Shown here: positions 31,378 through 42,899 of the stretch, piece after piece
How positions within the stretch are numbered: the first letter of the stretch is position 1
Layout of the letters: every line of letters begins with the position of its first letter
Source: Bedellia somnulentella
Lineage: Eukaryota > Arthropoda > Insecta > Lepidoptera > Bedelliidae
Length of the DNA: 64,000 nucleotides
Assembly: GCA_963576735.1 (NCBI GenBank)
Contig: OY755187.1
Span: 13,206,001 to 13,270,000 of the forward strand
Direction of reading: 5' to 3'
The notes under the pieces: generated by a model
The model's database searches: none
What the model saw: only the letters and a program-made list of their open reading frames with translations
Told to the model about the DNA's origin: nothing
Translations under genes and position numbers: made by a program

Positions 31378-32645
31378 CTGTGTAGTGTCGGCTTAGAATA
31401 GCACTACCCCATTTCCTCCACTGGGTGTACGTAAAAGGCGACTAACGGTGCTGGGGCTTTTAAGGGATTTTTGGGCGATGCGGTGGGAGACCCATCAAAG
31501 AAAAAGAAAAGAAAATGTTTATTCGCCATTTGTGGCACAAAAATAAACATATAAAATTAATAAAATTACTAAGTTAAATATAAAATTAAGCTAAAAACTA
31601 ACACAATAAAAATAACAACATTATAACAACATTTTAAGTAATTCACAAAAACTTAAAAATATTTGCACCATTGCAATAGCGAATTGGTACTGACTCAGCA
31701 CTACGTTGAGAGCCGATTGACTCCCAACACTGATTTTCAGTCAGTACCATCGTGGAGTCACAGCACTGGCATCACACTAATACATTTTATTACATAGATA
31801 CGGCTTTATAAATAATGTAGACTAAATATATTTTTAATAAATGTGCAACAAAAAATAAACACTGTTAGGGTAAACATAATGATAATAAGTAAAAAACACG
31901 TGTGACACGGCCGGTAGATATTATTAAAACAACGTTATAAATTAATATACTAGGTACTCATAATAATACTATTTTAAATAAAATAAATATTATATAAAAA
32001 CTAGAAATACAGGAGGATAAAACAAAATATATAATATAAATAATACAAAATATAAAATAAAATACATACTATAAATTTCACTGATGTGCCAGCAAAAACT
32101 CTTTAAGCTTACGCTTAAAGGTGTTCCTGCCGACCGCATCTCAGACTGGTGGGGGAAGATCATTCCAGCACTTGGATGCTGCAAACCTAAAAGAACCCCG
32201 AAATGCGGCTGATCGGTGCATTGGCAAGATCGCCCTGACTTTGAACTGGTAGCCGCTGTTAGACCATTGCAGTTTTTTATACAAATAAGTCGGTGATTCA
32301 AGCCTTACTACTCCAAACAACAGAGTTGCAAGATGTAACTGTCTGCGAGCTTGCATTTTAAGCAGTTTTGCATCATCCAAGTACGGAGTAACGTGGGAGC
32401 GAGGAGGGATTCGAAAGCAAAAACGGGCACATGCGTTTTGTACGCGTTGTATCAATTTCTGTGTACGACCCAGTATGCAACCCTCATAGACCACATCACA
32501 ATAGTTTAATCTCGACAATATGCATATATAACATCATCAACCATCTTTATTTTACCATCTTTTCCCTTTCCAAAAGTGGTTGTGGAATTTCTAATTCCTC
32601 AGTACTGGCTACCCCTTCTAGAGATTTATAGCCGTGATTATATCT
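31378..32645 (+). mobile_element. RTE-like short element split by a LINE
   Basis: The left part (31378-31498) matches the first half of 14754-15009. The right part (32535-32645) matches its second half, ending GGATTTATAGCCGTGATTAT. A minus-strand LINE (31499-32534) lies between them, bordered by CATCAA at 31493-31498 and 32535-32540. Confidence 0.75.
31499..32534 (-). mobile_element. 5'-truncated LINE, minus strand
   Basis: The coding part (32518-32078) is the C-terminus of a Jockey/CR1-group reverse transcriptase ORF, with TQKLIQRVQNACARFCF, PPRSHVTPYLDD, RRQLHLATLLFG and KCWNDLPPPV. One internal TGA falls near 32141. The 3' UTR runs to 31499 and ends in an A-rich tail. The 6-bp repeat CATCAA flanks the unit. 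Catalytic domains are missing. Confidence 0.8.
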
Positions 32646-33112
32646 CATAGCCTATCCGAAAATAAACAAATGAAGACCTCGGCAACCTGCACTAAAATGA
32701 AGACCAGCTATTAAACATTAAAGAAGACTTCGGCTACCTAAAATGAAAAGATGACCCCAGCGACCAAATCATGAAACCAGCGTATCCATAAGAAACAGCG
32801 TGTCCCGGAAATATAAAGAAGCGCAGTGAATCTAAAAGCTATTATTAAGAAGAATCCATATCGAGTCAGCAATCATAAAAGAAGATAATCATGAAGAGCA
32901 CACATCAAGAGGAGTCCAGGGAGTAGCCCGGCCCGCCCAGCAGCAGAGCGTGGAGCCGCCGCCGCCCGCTGCAGCCCGATGCCATACGCCGACCCCGCCG
33001 CCGCCCGATGAAAGGCCACGTCCAGCCGTCTTCCACATCAGATATGTAAAGTAAGCCCGTTTCCAAAATTACGCCAAGACTTCTTGCATTTAGTTTCATG
33101 AATTAATTTGTA
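32646..33112 (+). other. Leader of the gypsy-type element
   Basis: GAAGAC-rich sequence (repeated ATGAAGACC-like motifs) and a GC-rich patch (32925-33030) precede the gag start. This resembles the long leaders of insect gypsy elements, but no LTR or primer-binding site was found. Confidence 0.35.
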
Positions 33113-34302
33113 ATGTCCTTAGCTGAGCTTGAAATTGTGTATGAGAAATTAGTTAACATTAGAGAATACCTCGTCAAGATTGGTCCCATTAGAATTAGAA
33201 GACAAAATTTTCAAACAGCTCAAAATAAATTTAAAGAAGCCCAAAATGCGTACAGTCGTTTGGAGCCTATTTCGTCCGAAATTAAAATTAAAATAGAGAA
33301 ATCTGAGTTAACAGGAGAGACAGTCCAAGTAGTTTATAAGTACATAGAAAATATCCATTCTATTTACAGTTTTATTTTAAGTTTAGTATTTATGGTAGAA
33401 AAGAATGAGACACTCGAAGATTAAAAACAGCAATAGCCCTGTTGCCCGTAATGACCGGCCAGGAGCAAATCACTTCTCAATTAATTGATTCTATACAACT
33501 TTACAGTTCTATGATCAATGAACACGCGAATAAACAATTAATAGAATTCGTACTTAAAACAAGACTTTCCGCGAGTGCTAAGTTAGGGTTAAAATCGAAG
33601 TACGCGACAGTAGAGAGTTTAATTAATGACACGAGAACTCATTTAATTCAGAAAAAGTCTGCAATTGCTATACAATCACAACTTCACGAAATAAAACAAG
33701 GACGTAGGTCCATCGAGAAGTTTGGTTATGATTTAGAACAATTGTTTGTTAACTTAACCATAGCTCAAGCCGACGGAGACGATTATAAATATGATATTTT
33801 TCGTCAATTGAACGAAAAAATTGCGATAAAACGTTTTCCCGACGGATTGTCTAATCAGCGTTTGAGTACCATCATAGCCGCGCGAACGTTTGACTTGACT
33901 CTCTTCCAGAGGCCATTAGGACCGCGATCGACGAAAATTCTTTATCGCCCACCGATGAACAGCCCGTAATGAAAATTAGGCAAAACTTCAATAGAGGCTA
34001 CGCGTATAATAGAGGACGTTCAAGAGTTTATTTTAGTTCGAATCGGTATTCGAAAAATAGCCGCGATAACAAGCCACAGTACAATAATAATAATGGCTCA
34101 TCGTATAAATCATTTCCACCAAACCATCGTAGGTCGTAGTAAGCCTACTAGAGGCACCACGCGAGGCCGCTATCGAGGTTCAACACCCCGGTACATGCAA
34201 AATAGCGCACACGTATTGCAAGCACAGCGTAATTCGACAGACACACCGGAGTGCACTCAATTTGCACCGAATAGCGAGTTTTTTCGTGCCTTCAATGAAT
34301 GA
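33113..34302 (+). pseudogene. gypsy-type gag, frame-broken
   Basis: Frame 33113-33424 gives a 103-residue helical N-terminal region. A stop and a short gap follow, then frame 33442-33969 (175 residues) with the capsid-like core (INEHANKQLIEFVLKTRLS, SIEKFGYDLEQLFVNL). After another shift comes a basic Arg/Gly-rich C-terminal tail (34093-34302, TTRGRYRGS) without a zinc knuckle. Gag would form the particle and bind RNA. At least two frame breaks make this copy inactive. Confidence 0.7.
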
Positions 34303-35056
34303 GCACTTTATTTTAAATTATAATATGAGTAGTGTCGTGTCTCTCAGCGTAAGCAACTTAGGTATAGATAAGAAAATAAGTTTATTAGTAGACAGTGGTG
34401 CAAGTATTTGCTTATTAAAATATGAGTGGTGAAGTCAGCACTTTGATTTAATGAATGAATTACACTATGATAAAATTACTATTAAAGGTGTTAGTGGTCA
34501 ATTATATTCCGAAGGTTACATTTATTTAGATTTAACGTAGGATAATATTACTTTTAGAGTGAAGTTTTATGTTTTTAAGAATATGTCATGCTCAGCAAAT
34601 GGAATATTAGGAGAGAATTTTTTTAGACGATACAACGCAATCATAGACTATAAAACATCGTCTTTAGGGCTATTTTCAAATGACAAAACCGTGAGCATAA
34701 AAATAGGCTGTAGCCAGAGTGAATACATACACATGATACCGCCGCGTTGCGAGATAATTAAATATATTCCTTGTAGCTCTACTTACGATACCGTCATATT
34801 AGCACAGGAAATAAAAGAAGGTGTTTTTGTTGCCGGAATGATTTCAAAACCTTGTAATGGTAGCATTCCCATAAGAATTTTAAATACGACCGAAAAGGAA
34901 GTCGATATTTATTTATATAATATTCCAACGCAATCAATCAATAATTTTGATGTTTGCCAGTTTAATGCCGAAAATAAATCAGTAAACCGCGTCAAAAATT
35001 TATTTGAACTACTTGATTTGAATTACTTAAATAGGGTTACATACTGTGATACGTAA
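34303..35056 (+). pseudogene. gypsy-type protease and linker to RT
   Basis: The retropepsin motif LLVDSGASICLL lies near 34380. In-frame TGA (about 34427) and TAG (about 34538) codons follow. The open frame 34559-35056 covers ANGILGENFFRRYNAIIDY, the typical end of the protease, and the linker before the RT. Inactive. Confidence 0.7.
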
Positions 35057-37549
35057 ATTATGTGAACAGTTTTCTGAATAGTGAATTTCTGATTTGAGAT
35101 ATTCGAATTTTCGAAATGTTACCCTTAAATAGAGAAGAAAAGTTAGGAATTGAGAAAATATGTGCGAAATATGCCGATGTTTTCCACTTACCAGGTGATA
35201 AGTTATCAGGGTTACATACTGTATATCCGAAACTTTTAAACCCGAATATTATTTTACCGAAAACTAATCGCCTTTTTTTTAATTGCCATAATATTGTTTC
35301 ATCCAAATTTCATATACCAAATTCTTACATTCCAGATTATCGTTTGGTTTTTGTTTTTGTTTACTATCATTTTGATTAACCACTAGAACGGATTTCCGAA
35401 GAATCGAAAACCAGATATACCTTAATTCCGCAATATTGCTTTTCCGAATAATCACTATACCAAAAAATCATTTTCCATATATTTGAAATACAGATCTATT
35501 GAATGATACCTACTGCTATGAATAATTTTGCAGGCATATTTTAAGTAATAGTATACCCCGCTTAGTAGTATACCATGCATCAGACATTTAGGTGCTCGCT
35601 CCGCTGCGCTACGCTCGCTCGTTTTATACATAATCTAACCTAACCTAACCTAACTGAATGTAACCTAACTTTTCTTTGTCTGCAGGGGGCTTTCGCCCCC
35701 CGACCCCCCCAAGCAGGGGGGCTCTGCCCCCCTGCACCCCCCCTACATGCAACCAAGCATGCAAACAAGCAAGCAAGTATACATACAAACAGGCATGCAT
35801 CCGCGTTCTTTTTATACAATTTTTCTAACATAAAAAATATCTGGTTAAAGAGATTTACGAAATGTAAGACTATAGATAAAGTTACTTCGGTCTTTTAAAC
35901 CTTTGGAATAATGAGATTATAGTAAAAGATGTAGTTGGTAAAAGCAAAAAAATCATTTTAATAATCTGGTTTTAGTTTTTCTGGGAAGTGATACTTCTAG
36001 TAAATGTATTTATGTACTAATGAAGTTGTGGAAAATAAAGCATCTGTGATACGTAAATTATGTGAACAGTTTTCTGAATAGTGAATTTCGGATTTGAGAT
36101 ATTCGAATTTTTGAAATGTTACCCTTAAGGTTACATACTGTATATCCGAAACTTTTAAACCCGAATATTATTTTACCGAAAACTAATCGCCTTTTTTTTA
36201 ATTGCCATAATATTGTTTCATCGAAATTTCATATACCATATTCTTACATTCCAGATTATCGTTTGGTTTTTGTTTTTGTTTACTATCATTTTGATTAACC
36301 ACTAGAACGGATTTCCGAAGAATCGAAAACCAGATATACCTTAATTCCGCAATATTGCTTTTCCGAATAATCACTATATCAAAAAATCATTTTCCATATA
36401 TTTGAAATATAGATGTATTGAATGATACCTACTTCCATGAATAATTTTGCAGGCATATTTTAAGTAATAGTATACCCCGCTTAGTAGTATACCATGCATC
36501 AGACATTTAGGTGCTCGCTCCGCTGCGCTACGCTCGCTCGTTTTATACATAATCTAACCTAACCTAACCTAACTGAATGTAACCTAACTTTTCTTTGTCT
36601 GCAGGGGGCTTTCGCCCCCCGTCCCCCCCAAGCAGGGGGGCTCTGCCCCCCTGCATGCAACCAAGCATGCAAACAAGCAAGCAAGTATACATACAAACAG
36701 GCATGCATCCGCGTTCTATTTATACAATTTTTCTAACATAAAAAATATCTGGTTAAAGAGATTTACGGTTACATACTGTATATCCGAAACTTTTATACCC
36801 GAATATTATTTTACCGAAAACTAATCGCATTTTTTTTAATTGCCATAATATTGTTTCATCGAAATTTCATATACCATATTCTTACATTCCAGATTATCGT
36901 TTGGTTTTTGTTTTTGTTTACTATCATTTTGATTAACCACTAGAACGGATTTCCGAAGAATCGAAAACCAGAAATACCTTAATTCCGCAATATTGATTTT
37001 CCGAATAATCACTATTCCAAAAAATCATTTTCCATATATTTGAAATACAGATGAATACCTACTGCTATGAATAATTTTGCAGGCATATTTTAAGTAAGTA
37101 TACCCCGTTTAGTAGTGTACCATGCATCAGACATTTAGGTGCTCGCTCCGCTGCGCTACGCTCGCTCGTTTTATACATAATCTAACCTAACCTAACCTAA
37201 CTGAATGTAACCTAACTTTTCTTTGTCTGCAGGGGGCTTTCGCCCCCCGACCCCCCCCTACATGCAACCAAGCAAGCAAGTATACATACAAACAGGCATG
37301 CATCCGCGTTCCATTTATACAATTTTTCTTACATAAAAAATATCTGGTTAAAGAGATTTACGATATGTAAGACTATAGATAAAGTTACTTCGGTCTTTTA
37401 AATCTTTGGAATAACGAGATTATAGTAAAAGATATAGTTGGGAAAAGCAAAAAATTCATTTTAATAATCTGGTTTTCGTTTTTCTGGGAAGTGATACTTC
37501 TAGAAAATGTATTTATGTACTAATGAAGTTGTGGAAAATAAAGCATCTG
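35046..37549 (+). repeat. Tandem duplication of a repeat unit inside gypsy pol
   Basis: A ~825-bp unit begins TATATCCGAAACTTTTA and ends GGAAAATAAAGCATCTG. It occurs three times: about 35222-36045, about 36140-36767 (3'-shortened) and about 36780-37549. The copies are separated by pieces of gypsy pol. The segment TGATACGTAAATTATGTGAA and following ~160 bases appears complete at 35046-35209 and 37550-37713, and partly at 36046-36126. Every unit carries AACCTAACCTAACCTAAC, a G/C hairpin (GGGGGCTTTCGCCCCC) and CGCTCCGCTGCGCTACGCTC. The gypsy flank was copied along with the insert, which points to tandem duplication rather than three separate insertions. Confidence 0.85.
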
Positions 37550-37618
37550 TGATACGTAAATTATGTGAACAGTTTTCTGAATAGTGAATTTCGGATTTGA
37601 GATATTCGAATTTTTGAA

Positions 37619-38118
37619 ATGTTACCCTTAAATAGAGAAGAAAAGTTAGGAATTGAGAAAATATGTGCGAAATATGCCGATGTTTTCCACTTACCAGGTG
37701 ATAAGTTATCAGTTACAAATCTAATGTACCATAATATAATTTTAAAAGATAACGTGAGTACCGCGTATGTAAAACCTTATCGAGTTCCCCAAGCTTTTAA
37801 AGGTGAAATAGAGAAACAAATCCAAGAGATGCTGAAAAACGACATCATAGAGGAGACCGTGTCAGAGTGGTCAAGTCCAGTTCTATTAGTCCCAAAGAAA
37901 GCTGATAAATCGAACGAGAAAAAATGGATATTGGTCATCGATTATCGACAGCTAAATAATAAAATTCAGGATGATACATTTCCACTTCCAAATATCACCG
38001 AAATACTCGACTCATTGTCCGGAAGTATTTATTTTTCCAAATTAGATCTTTCCCAATCTTATTATCAATTATCTTTAGATCCAAAATCGCGTAAATATAC
38101 ATCATTTAGCTTAAATAA
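37619..38118 (+). pseudogene. gypsy-type reverse transcriptase, N-terminal half
   Basis: The open frame encodes the RT entry with YADVFHLPGDKLS, KPYRVPQAFKGEIEKQIQEM, EWSSPVLLVPKK, WILVIDYRQLN, FPLPNITEILDSL and YFSKLDLSQSYYQLSLD (first catalytic Asp in KLDL). It stops before the YVDD motif, where a second near-repeat of YQLSLD...TAF and then virus-like sequence begins. The first ~30 residues also occur at 35116-35209. Confidence 0.82.
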
Positions 38119-38187
38119 GATGTATCAACTTTCTTTGGATAGTAATTCACGCCAATGTACAGCATTTACAGCAGAAGAACAGTAATA
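38119..38187 (+). repeat. Second partial copy of the RT YQLSLD segment
   Basis: YQLSLDSNSRQCTAFTA repeats the preceding YQLSLDPKSRKYTSF with many changes, in frame. This suggests a join between two different gypsy copies. Two stop codons follow at 38182-38187. Confidence 0.7.
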
Positions 38188-38193
38188 GTAAAC

Positions 38194-39217
38194 ATGGCAA
38201 CTTCAAACAGATTACACGTTGTTGAAAGGAGACGTCCTACAACTGTGGCCATCAAAAGCGAACTGAGTACTCAGTATCCTTTTTCTTTTTTTACTAACAA
38301 TTCTTCTAAAAAACCTACTATAATCCGTATGAGACATATCCATAATAAAGAAACCTTTCGACATAGCATAATCAAAGGAGTGTCTGAGGGAACGTTAGAG
38401 AGGAAAGTGGTTAAAGCGTACCTGATACTAATGATGGATGAAATTAAGATGATCTGTCCGGAAGATTGGAGTTCTTACGGCTGCGACATAGAGCGTCGTA
38501 ACCAGGAAGTCAAGGTGTCTGACTTGAACAACATAGAAGAATCCAACACTGAATTAGGGTCATTCACACTGGGCAATGCATCGAAGGATGCCTCAGATCA
38601 TGATGTGATGTTGATGACTCCTGATCCACAGGGTTGCAAGGCTCTCCATGAATGCATCTGTAGACGGCATAATAGACTCGGCCAGAAAACAACTTGAACA
38701 AAAGAACAATGAGTTAACACGGTCTTTAGGCAGGATCATCGAATATGCAAACTGGCAGGCGGATAGAGAATTCAATAAAATCGCAGCGGTATTTGACATG
38801 TTCTTTTTCCGCTTTCCTGATCATGAATTTTCTAATATAAGATTCGGTACAATAATGTGCAGATTCCGAGACTGTGCCGGGCTCATCTCCATAGGGCACA
38901 TCACAAGTGTCCTAGGGATGGATCCGGACAATCTAGCTGACTGGATATTCCATGTTGAAACAGGGGCTGAATTACTCCGGTTATACCCGGTTCAAGAGGA
39001 GGTTGAGTCTACGAACCCCTTCTCATATTTTCCTTACCATGCGGATCTTCGGCTAGTGATGAAGTCAGCGTTTTCCTCCATCGCTGTCCCGAATCTATTT
39101 TTCCTATTGCATTGTATTGGCTGTTTAATGCGCTCAACACGCTCTATGCCAACACTACACAGCAACGAAAAAGATTTATCTAGCGTTTTAAACTCAAACT
39201 TTTATTGTATACCATAA
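38194..39217 (+). pseudogene. Nucleoprotein-like sequence of an integrated RNA virus
   Basis: An ATG at 38194 opens a frame of about 168 residues to 38697. A second frame (38648-39217) continues the same protein, so one frameshift near 38640 breaks it. The second part has alternating helical segments and the blocks FFFRFPDHEF, RFRDCAGLISIGHI and NPFSYFPYHADL. This pattern reminds me of nucleoproteins of arthropod-infecting mononegaviruses of the nyami/xinmo-like groups. I see no retroviral or host motif. It lies directly behind a gypsy RT fragment on the same strand, as expected if a retrotransposon RT copied viral RNA by template switching. It is a fossil and is not intact. A sensitive profile search is needed. 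Confidence 0.45.
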
Positions 39218-39499
39218 GTGTACAAATAGTTGGTTATCACGGTACAGTAATTAATATGGACCCTGTTGGGCACATGCAATTTCACAAGAGGGATGTAGAT
39301 ACTAAAAATGAAAAATTTATAATTAGATTATTAGGTAGCATAACTGCAGAGTTGAAACACTAAGGCATAACACAGTATTTATTTGCCATTTTGTATCATA
39401 AAACTATAAAAACTCCATGCGTACGCAAGCTTGAGCGACGGATAGCTGGGTTGTGACGTCACATCGTCACTTTGCCCGCGCCAACAGCATTTAACTCCG
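39218..39499. other. Unassigned sequence after the viral fragment
   Basis: A short readable stretch (MDPVGHMQFHKRDVD, near 39255-39360) ends at a stop. It may belong to the viral segment or to nothing. The rest is non-coding. Confidence 0.3.
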
Positions 39500-39645
39500 T
39501 CAGCCGAAATGCGCACTTTGAACCTAAATATTTCAGTCATTTTTCAAGTTATGAAAAAAGTAAAAATACAGTTTTTCTCGTATTTTTTTTTAGATTTATT
39601 TAACGTATAAAATAAAAAACGTTGGTCAGGTCCTTTAGAGGGCTC
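39500..39645 (+). repeat. Dispersed repeat shared with 9285-9425
   Basis: Aligns in inverted orientation with 9285-9425 over about 140 bp with scattered differences. No coding function. Confidence 0.6.
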
Positions 39646-39681
39646 TCGCCTTGGTCGAATTTCGGAATCATTTTATAAGTA

Positions 39682-39703
39682 CAGACGACGTGATAGCTCA
39701 ATG
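39682..39703 (+). repeat. Left piece of a SINE split by the Transib element
   Basis: GACGACGTGATAGCTCAATG is the SINE head. The rest resumes at 45953 after the Transib. CAATG is the duplicated target (39699-39703 and 45953-45957). Confidence 0.85.
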
Positions 39704-39743
39704 CACAGTGATTCGATTAGAACAAGCTAGCTGGACAAAAGTC
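39704..39743 (+). repeat. Transib left end, RSS-like
   Basis: Heptamer CACAGTG (39704-39710), a 24-base spacer, and ACAAAAGTC (39735-39743), which matches seven of nine positions of the classical nonamer ACAAAAACC. The equivalent right-end nonamer position reads ACAATATTT, a poorer match. Confidence 0.7.
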
Positions 39744-39944
39744 ATTGTTGAATTTCCCGGAATTCCTCGCCTAAGCCTCTAGATAACACCCCCAATGACC
39801 CAATTCCAAGAATTGTTTGCGCCAGATGTCAACCACTGATCAGGTAATTCAGCGAGTATAAATAGAAAGGGCTAAAAAATTATTAATAGCCACACTAGAC
39901 TCAACTCCCAGAGTCTCTTTTATTTTCATACTCACCCTATCCGA

Positions 39945-40140
39945 CTTAGCTTAGGTACACTCCTTTGCACCGTCAGGGCGGCCTTCAGCCGCCCGGCCAC
40001 AAAAGTCACGGTGACGCCGCACAGGCAGCAGGGCCAGCAGCACCAAAAACCGGGGGGTTTTAGTCGGTAAAAGTCCGACACACCCCCGTCGCTCTCTTGA
40101 GTGGCGGGGGATCATATGAGGATTTCCCCCCGGTATACAA
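39945..40140. repeat. GC-rich repeat fragment inside the Transib 5' region
   Basis: CACTCCTTTGCACCGTCAGG, CCGGGGGGTTTTAGTCGGTA and GGCGGGGGATCATATGAGGA blocks recall a common lepidopteran LINE 3' end. It appears inserted or captured upstream of the transposase start. Family uncertain. Confidence 0.35.
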
Positions 40141-40235
40141 ACGAAAAAATAATAATTATTAATTAGTTGCAATTTTGCGCTAACACAAGTAACATCATAT
40201 GTCAGTGAAATCAAGTGTTTAAAAAAGTTTTAGTG

Positions 40236-42499
40236 ATGGATCTTCAAGTTAAAGGTATGTCCTTTTTAATTATAACTAGTAATGGATATTTTGTAATCTC
40301 ACTTTAATTTCGGAGCTCGTTTTTTTTAAAAAAGTCAGTTTTTTTACGATTTTATATTTTTATTGGACTAGAAAGTACTTGTATCCTCATGTATCCGGGC
40401 TAGACTTTTTATATGTAGTAGCCATAACTGTAAGCTTTAAAATTTTATTTATTTTAGCCTGCACACTTGAGTCCATCTTAGTTTTTTTCCGTTTTCCAGA
40501 ATACGAATTCTCAGTGGATAAAATGGAGTTCTTTGGTGAATGGCTCCAACACCCCAAAGAAAATTGTTATAGCAGAATTTATGATTTTCTATCACTGAAA
40601 AATGATTTTGCTAACATCACGGAGGCATCTGCGAGAGAAATAAGGATGAGAATTCCCAGTTTATCAGTGAAATTAGAATAAAAATGGAAAAGTTCTGGAA
40701 AGAGTATCAATCGCTTGCAGTCTGAGTGGTTAGCTGGGTTCTACACATTTAAAGTATCCGTTTACCACTCAGCACCATCAGCATCTGGAAAACGTCCACA
40801 ACATTCTGGACGTCCATCAGTTAATTTCCCTGAAGCAAGTGAAAAAACGAAAAGGAGGCGCGTGGACGATCTTCTTCAAACACGGGACGTAAACGAGTTA
40901 GTATCGGCAGCTGAAATATCGGCGCGATTGACTGGACACCGGAACCTGGCTTCAGTGATCAAAAAAGCAAGCCATAGTCCGGAAAAAAGCCAAACGATGA
41001 AAAAAAGTGTGAGTGTTCGTGAAGAACCGAGATGTCTGTCAAAGGAGGAGGTTTTGGCATATTACATAGATGCCAAATCTACAACCCACTCCTATAAACA
41101 GACAAGAAAGTGGAGCATGAAAGCAGGACTCAAGGTATTTCCATCATATTATAGTGTAAGGCAGGCCAAAAAAGATTGTTATCCTCCCGAAGAAACCATT
41201 TTGGTCAACGAAACGCGTGCAGAGATTAAACTTCAGGCGGTTTTAAATAAAACTGCTGAACGTCATATTTCTACACAGCATGAAGTTGTTTAGTCCATAA
41301 CTCCTGTTTTATCGTTAATCCTTATTAGCAAGTGGGGGTGCGATGGAAGTTCCGGTCATAGCACTTACAAACAAAAGTTCACAAACAGTGAAGACACAGA
41401 TGAGTATTTGTTTGTGTATTCATTTGTGCCGCTTCAATCACGTGACAATAGTGGTAACGTAGTTTGGCAGAATCCTCGACCATCTTCTACTATGTATTGT
41501 CGGCCGATTAAGTTTATTTTTTCCAAAGAAACTACAGATTTTACTGTATCAGAAACCAATAAAGTTTTGGAGGAAATAAATCAATTGGTACCAACAATAG
41601 CTTTTGTAGATGGTATTCGAATTTCTGTCAAGCACGAATTATTGTTCACGATGATTGACGGAAAAGTGTGCAATGCTATGACTGAAACTTCTTCGGCACA
41701 AAAATGCTATATCTGTGGAGCTACTCCTAAATTTATGAATGATGGATACGTTCTTTTGAATGTTTGCTTCACAAAAGCTACCGCCTCGATGTTAAAAAAT
41801 GGCAAATTCGAGACGAAAGTGAAAAAGCAATCGTAAAGCAACGTTCAGCTTGTATTCAAAATAGGTTTAAAGCTGAAATGGGTTTGATTGTAGATAAACC
41901 AAAACCAGGATTCGGTAATACGAATGATGGGAATACTGCTCGTCGATTTTTTGAAAATCCTGAACTGGCTGCTGATATTACCGGTTTAGATGTGACTCTT
42001 ATAAAAAAATTGCCATCATCCTTAAAACTGTGGCTTCTTGTTACGATATACATACTGAAAAGTTTAATTGTTTCGCAGAGGCAACAAAAAAATTATATCT
42101 TAGTCTTTATTCGTGGTATCACATGCCTGTAACTGTGCACAAAATTCTTGTACATAGCGTAGATATTGTGAAAGGTGCTATTCTGCCTATCGGACAGCTT
42201 TCTGAGGAAGCGCAGGAGGCACGCAATAAAGATTGTAGAAGATTCCGAGAACACAATACACGAAAACAGTCACGTGTTTCCACGAATAGGGATTTAATGA
42301 ATATGTTGCTAATCACATCTGATCCTGTAGTTAATGGTCTCAGAGAAGTGCCCAAAAAACCGACAAGTAAACTCCATGCCGAGGTTTTGGAATTAATAAT
42401 ACCCCCAACTGTTAATAAGGATTCAAGTGTAAATATGTGTAGCTGTCAGATTATAATGTAGATGACTCTTCAGAAGAAGAACTTAGTGACTTAGAATAA
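40236..42499 (+). pseudogene. Transib (RAG1-related) transposase, broken
   Basis: A short exon (ATG at 40236, MDLQVK) ends at a GT donor (40255). A 203-bp intron has an AG acceptor at 40456-40457, and the frame continues CTLESI. Further on come a basic middle region (KTKRRRVDDL), then KWGCDGSSGHSTYK with the first catalytic Asp (near 41335) and LLFTMIDGKVCNAM with the second (near 41660). A zinc C-x2-C follows in KCYICGA. Next are the strongly conserved KPKPGFGNTNDGNTARRFF block, WYHMPVTVHKIL, and GQLSEEAQEARNKDCRRFRE with the catalytic Glu. The tail is acidic (DDSSEEELSDLE). Breaks: frame changes near 40680, 41780, 42050 and 42440, and an in-frame TAG at 41291. The enzyme is the DDE recombinase family from which RAG1 descends. 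Confidence 0.88.
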
Positions 42500-42894
42500 G
42501 CAAAATAGATTTCTAAGATGTGTGTCTACAAACTTTGTTAACTTGTTAAGTATTATTTAATTTTATGAACTGCATGTCTTGCATGTTATCTAAGAAAAAT
42601 AATATCTATGTAGCTAACTAGAAGTATAATGATGACTCAGATGTTTTTCCATTGTGTAATGCACAGAAAGGGTAATCATAATTAGTTAGGTTTTTATTTA
42701 CTTTTGTCATAAGTTTTTCATTGTTATTGTGTATTTCGCAGAAAGGATAATAATAAGTTAAGATTTTTTTGTTCCTACTTTTGTGATATTTTTTTATTGT
42801 TATTTAACTACCTATCTCAATATACGAAATATCTATAATAATGTTTTGTTTCTTTGGTTCCCGTGACCTTAACTTAGGGTGATCCTGTTATGTT
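42500..42894. other. Transib 3' non-coding region
   Basis: Contains two imperfect copies of a ~90-base segment (TTTTTCATTGT, CGCAGAAAGG, TAATAATAAGTTA-type), at about 42640-42720 and 42715-42800. No gene. Confidence 0.5.
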
Positions 42895-42899
42895 ACTGC

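Noticed and set aside
35600..37220. Chromosome end, because of the AACCT-type telomere motif
   Set aside because: Only three to four repeats occur, inside an ~825-bp dispersed-type unit, with coding sequence on both sides.
40236..42499. A domesticated RAG1-like host gene
   Set aside because: The ORF has several frameshifts and a stop, and lies between transposon ends with a target duplication, so it is a dead Transib copy.
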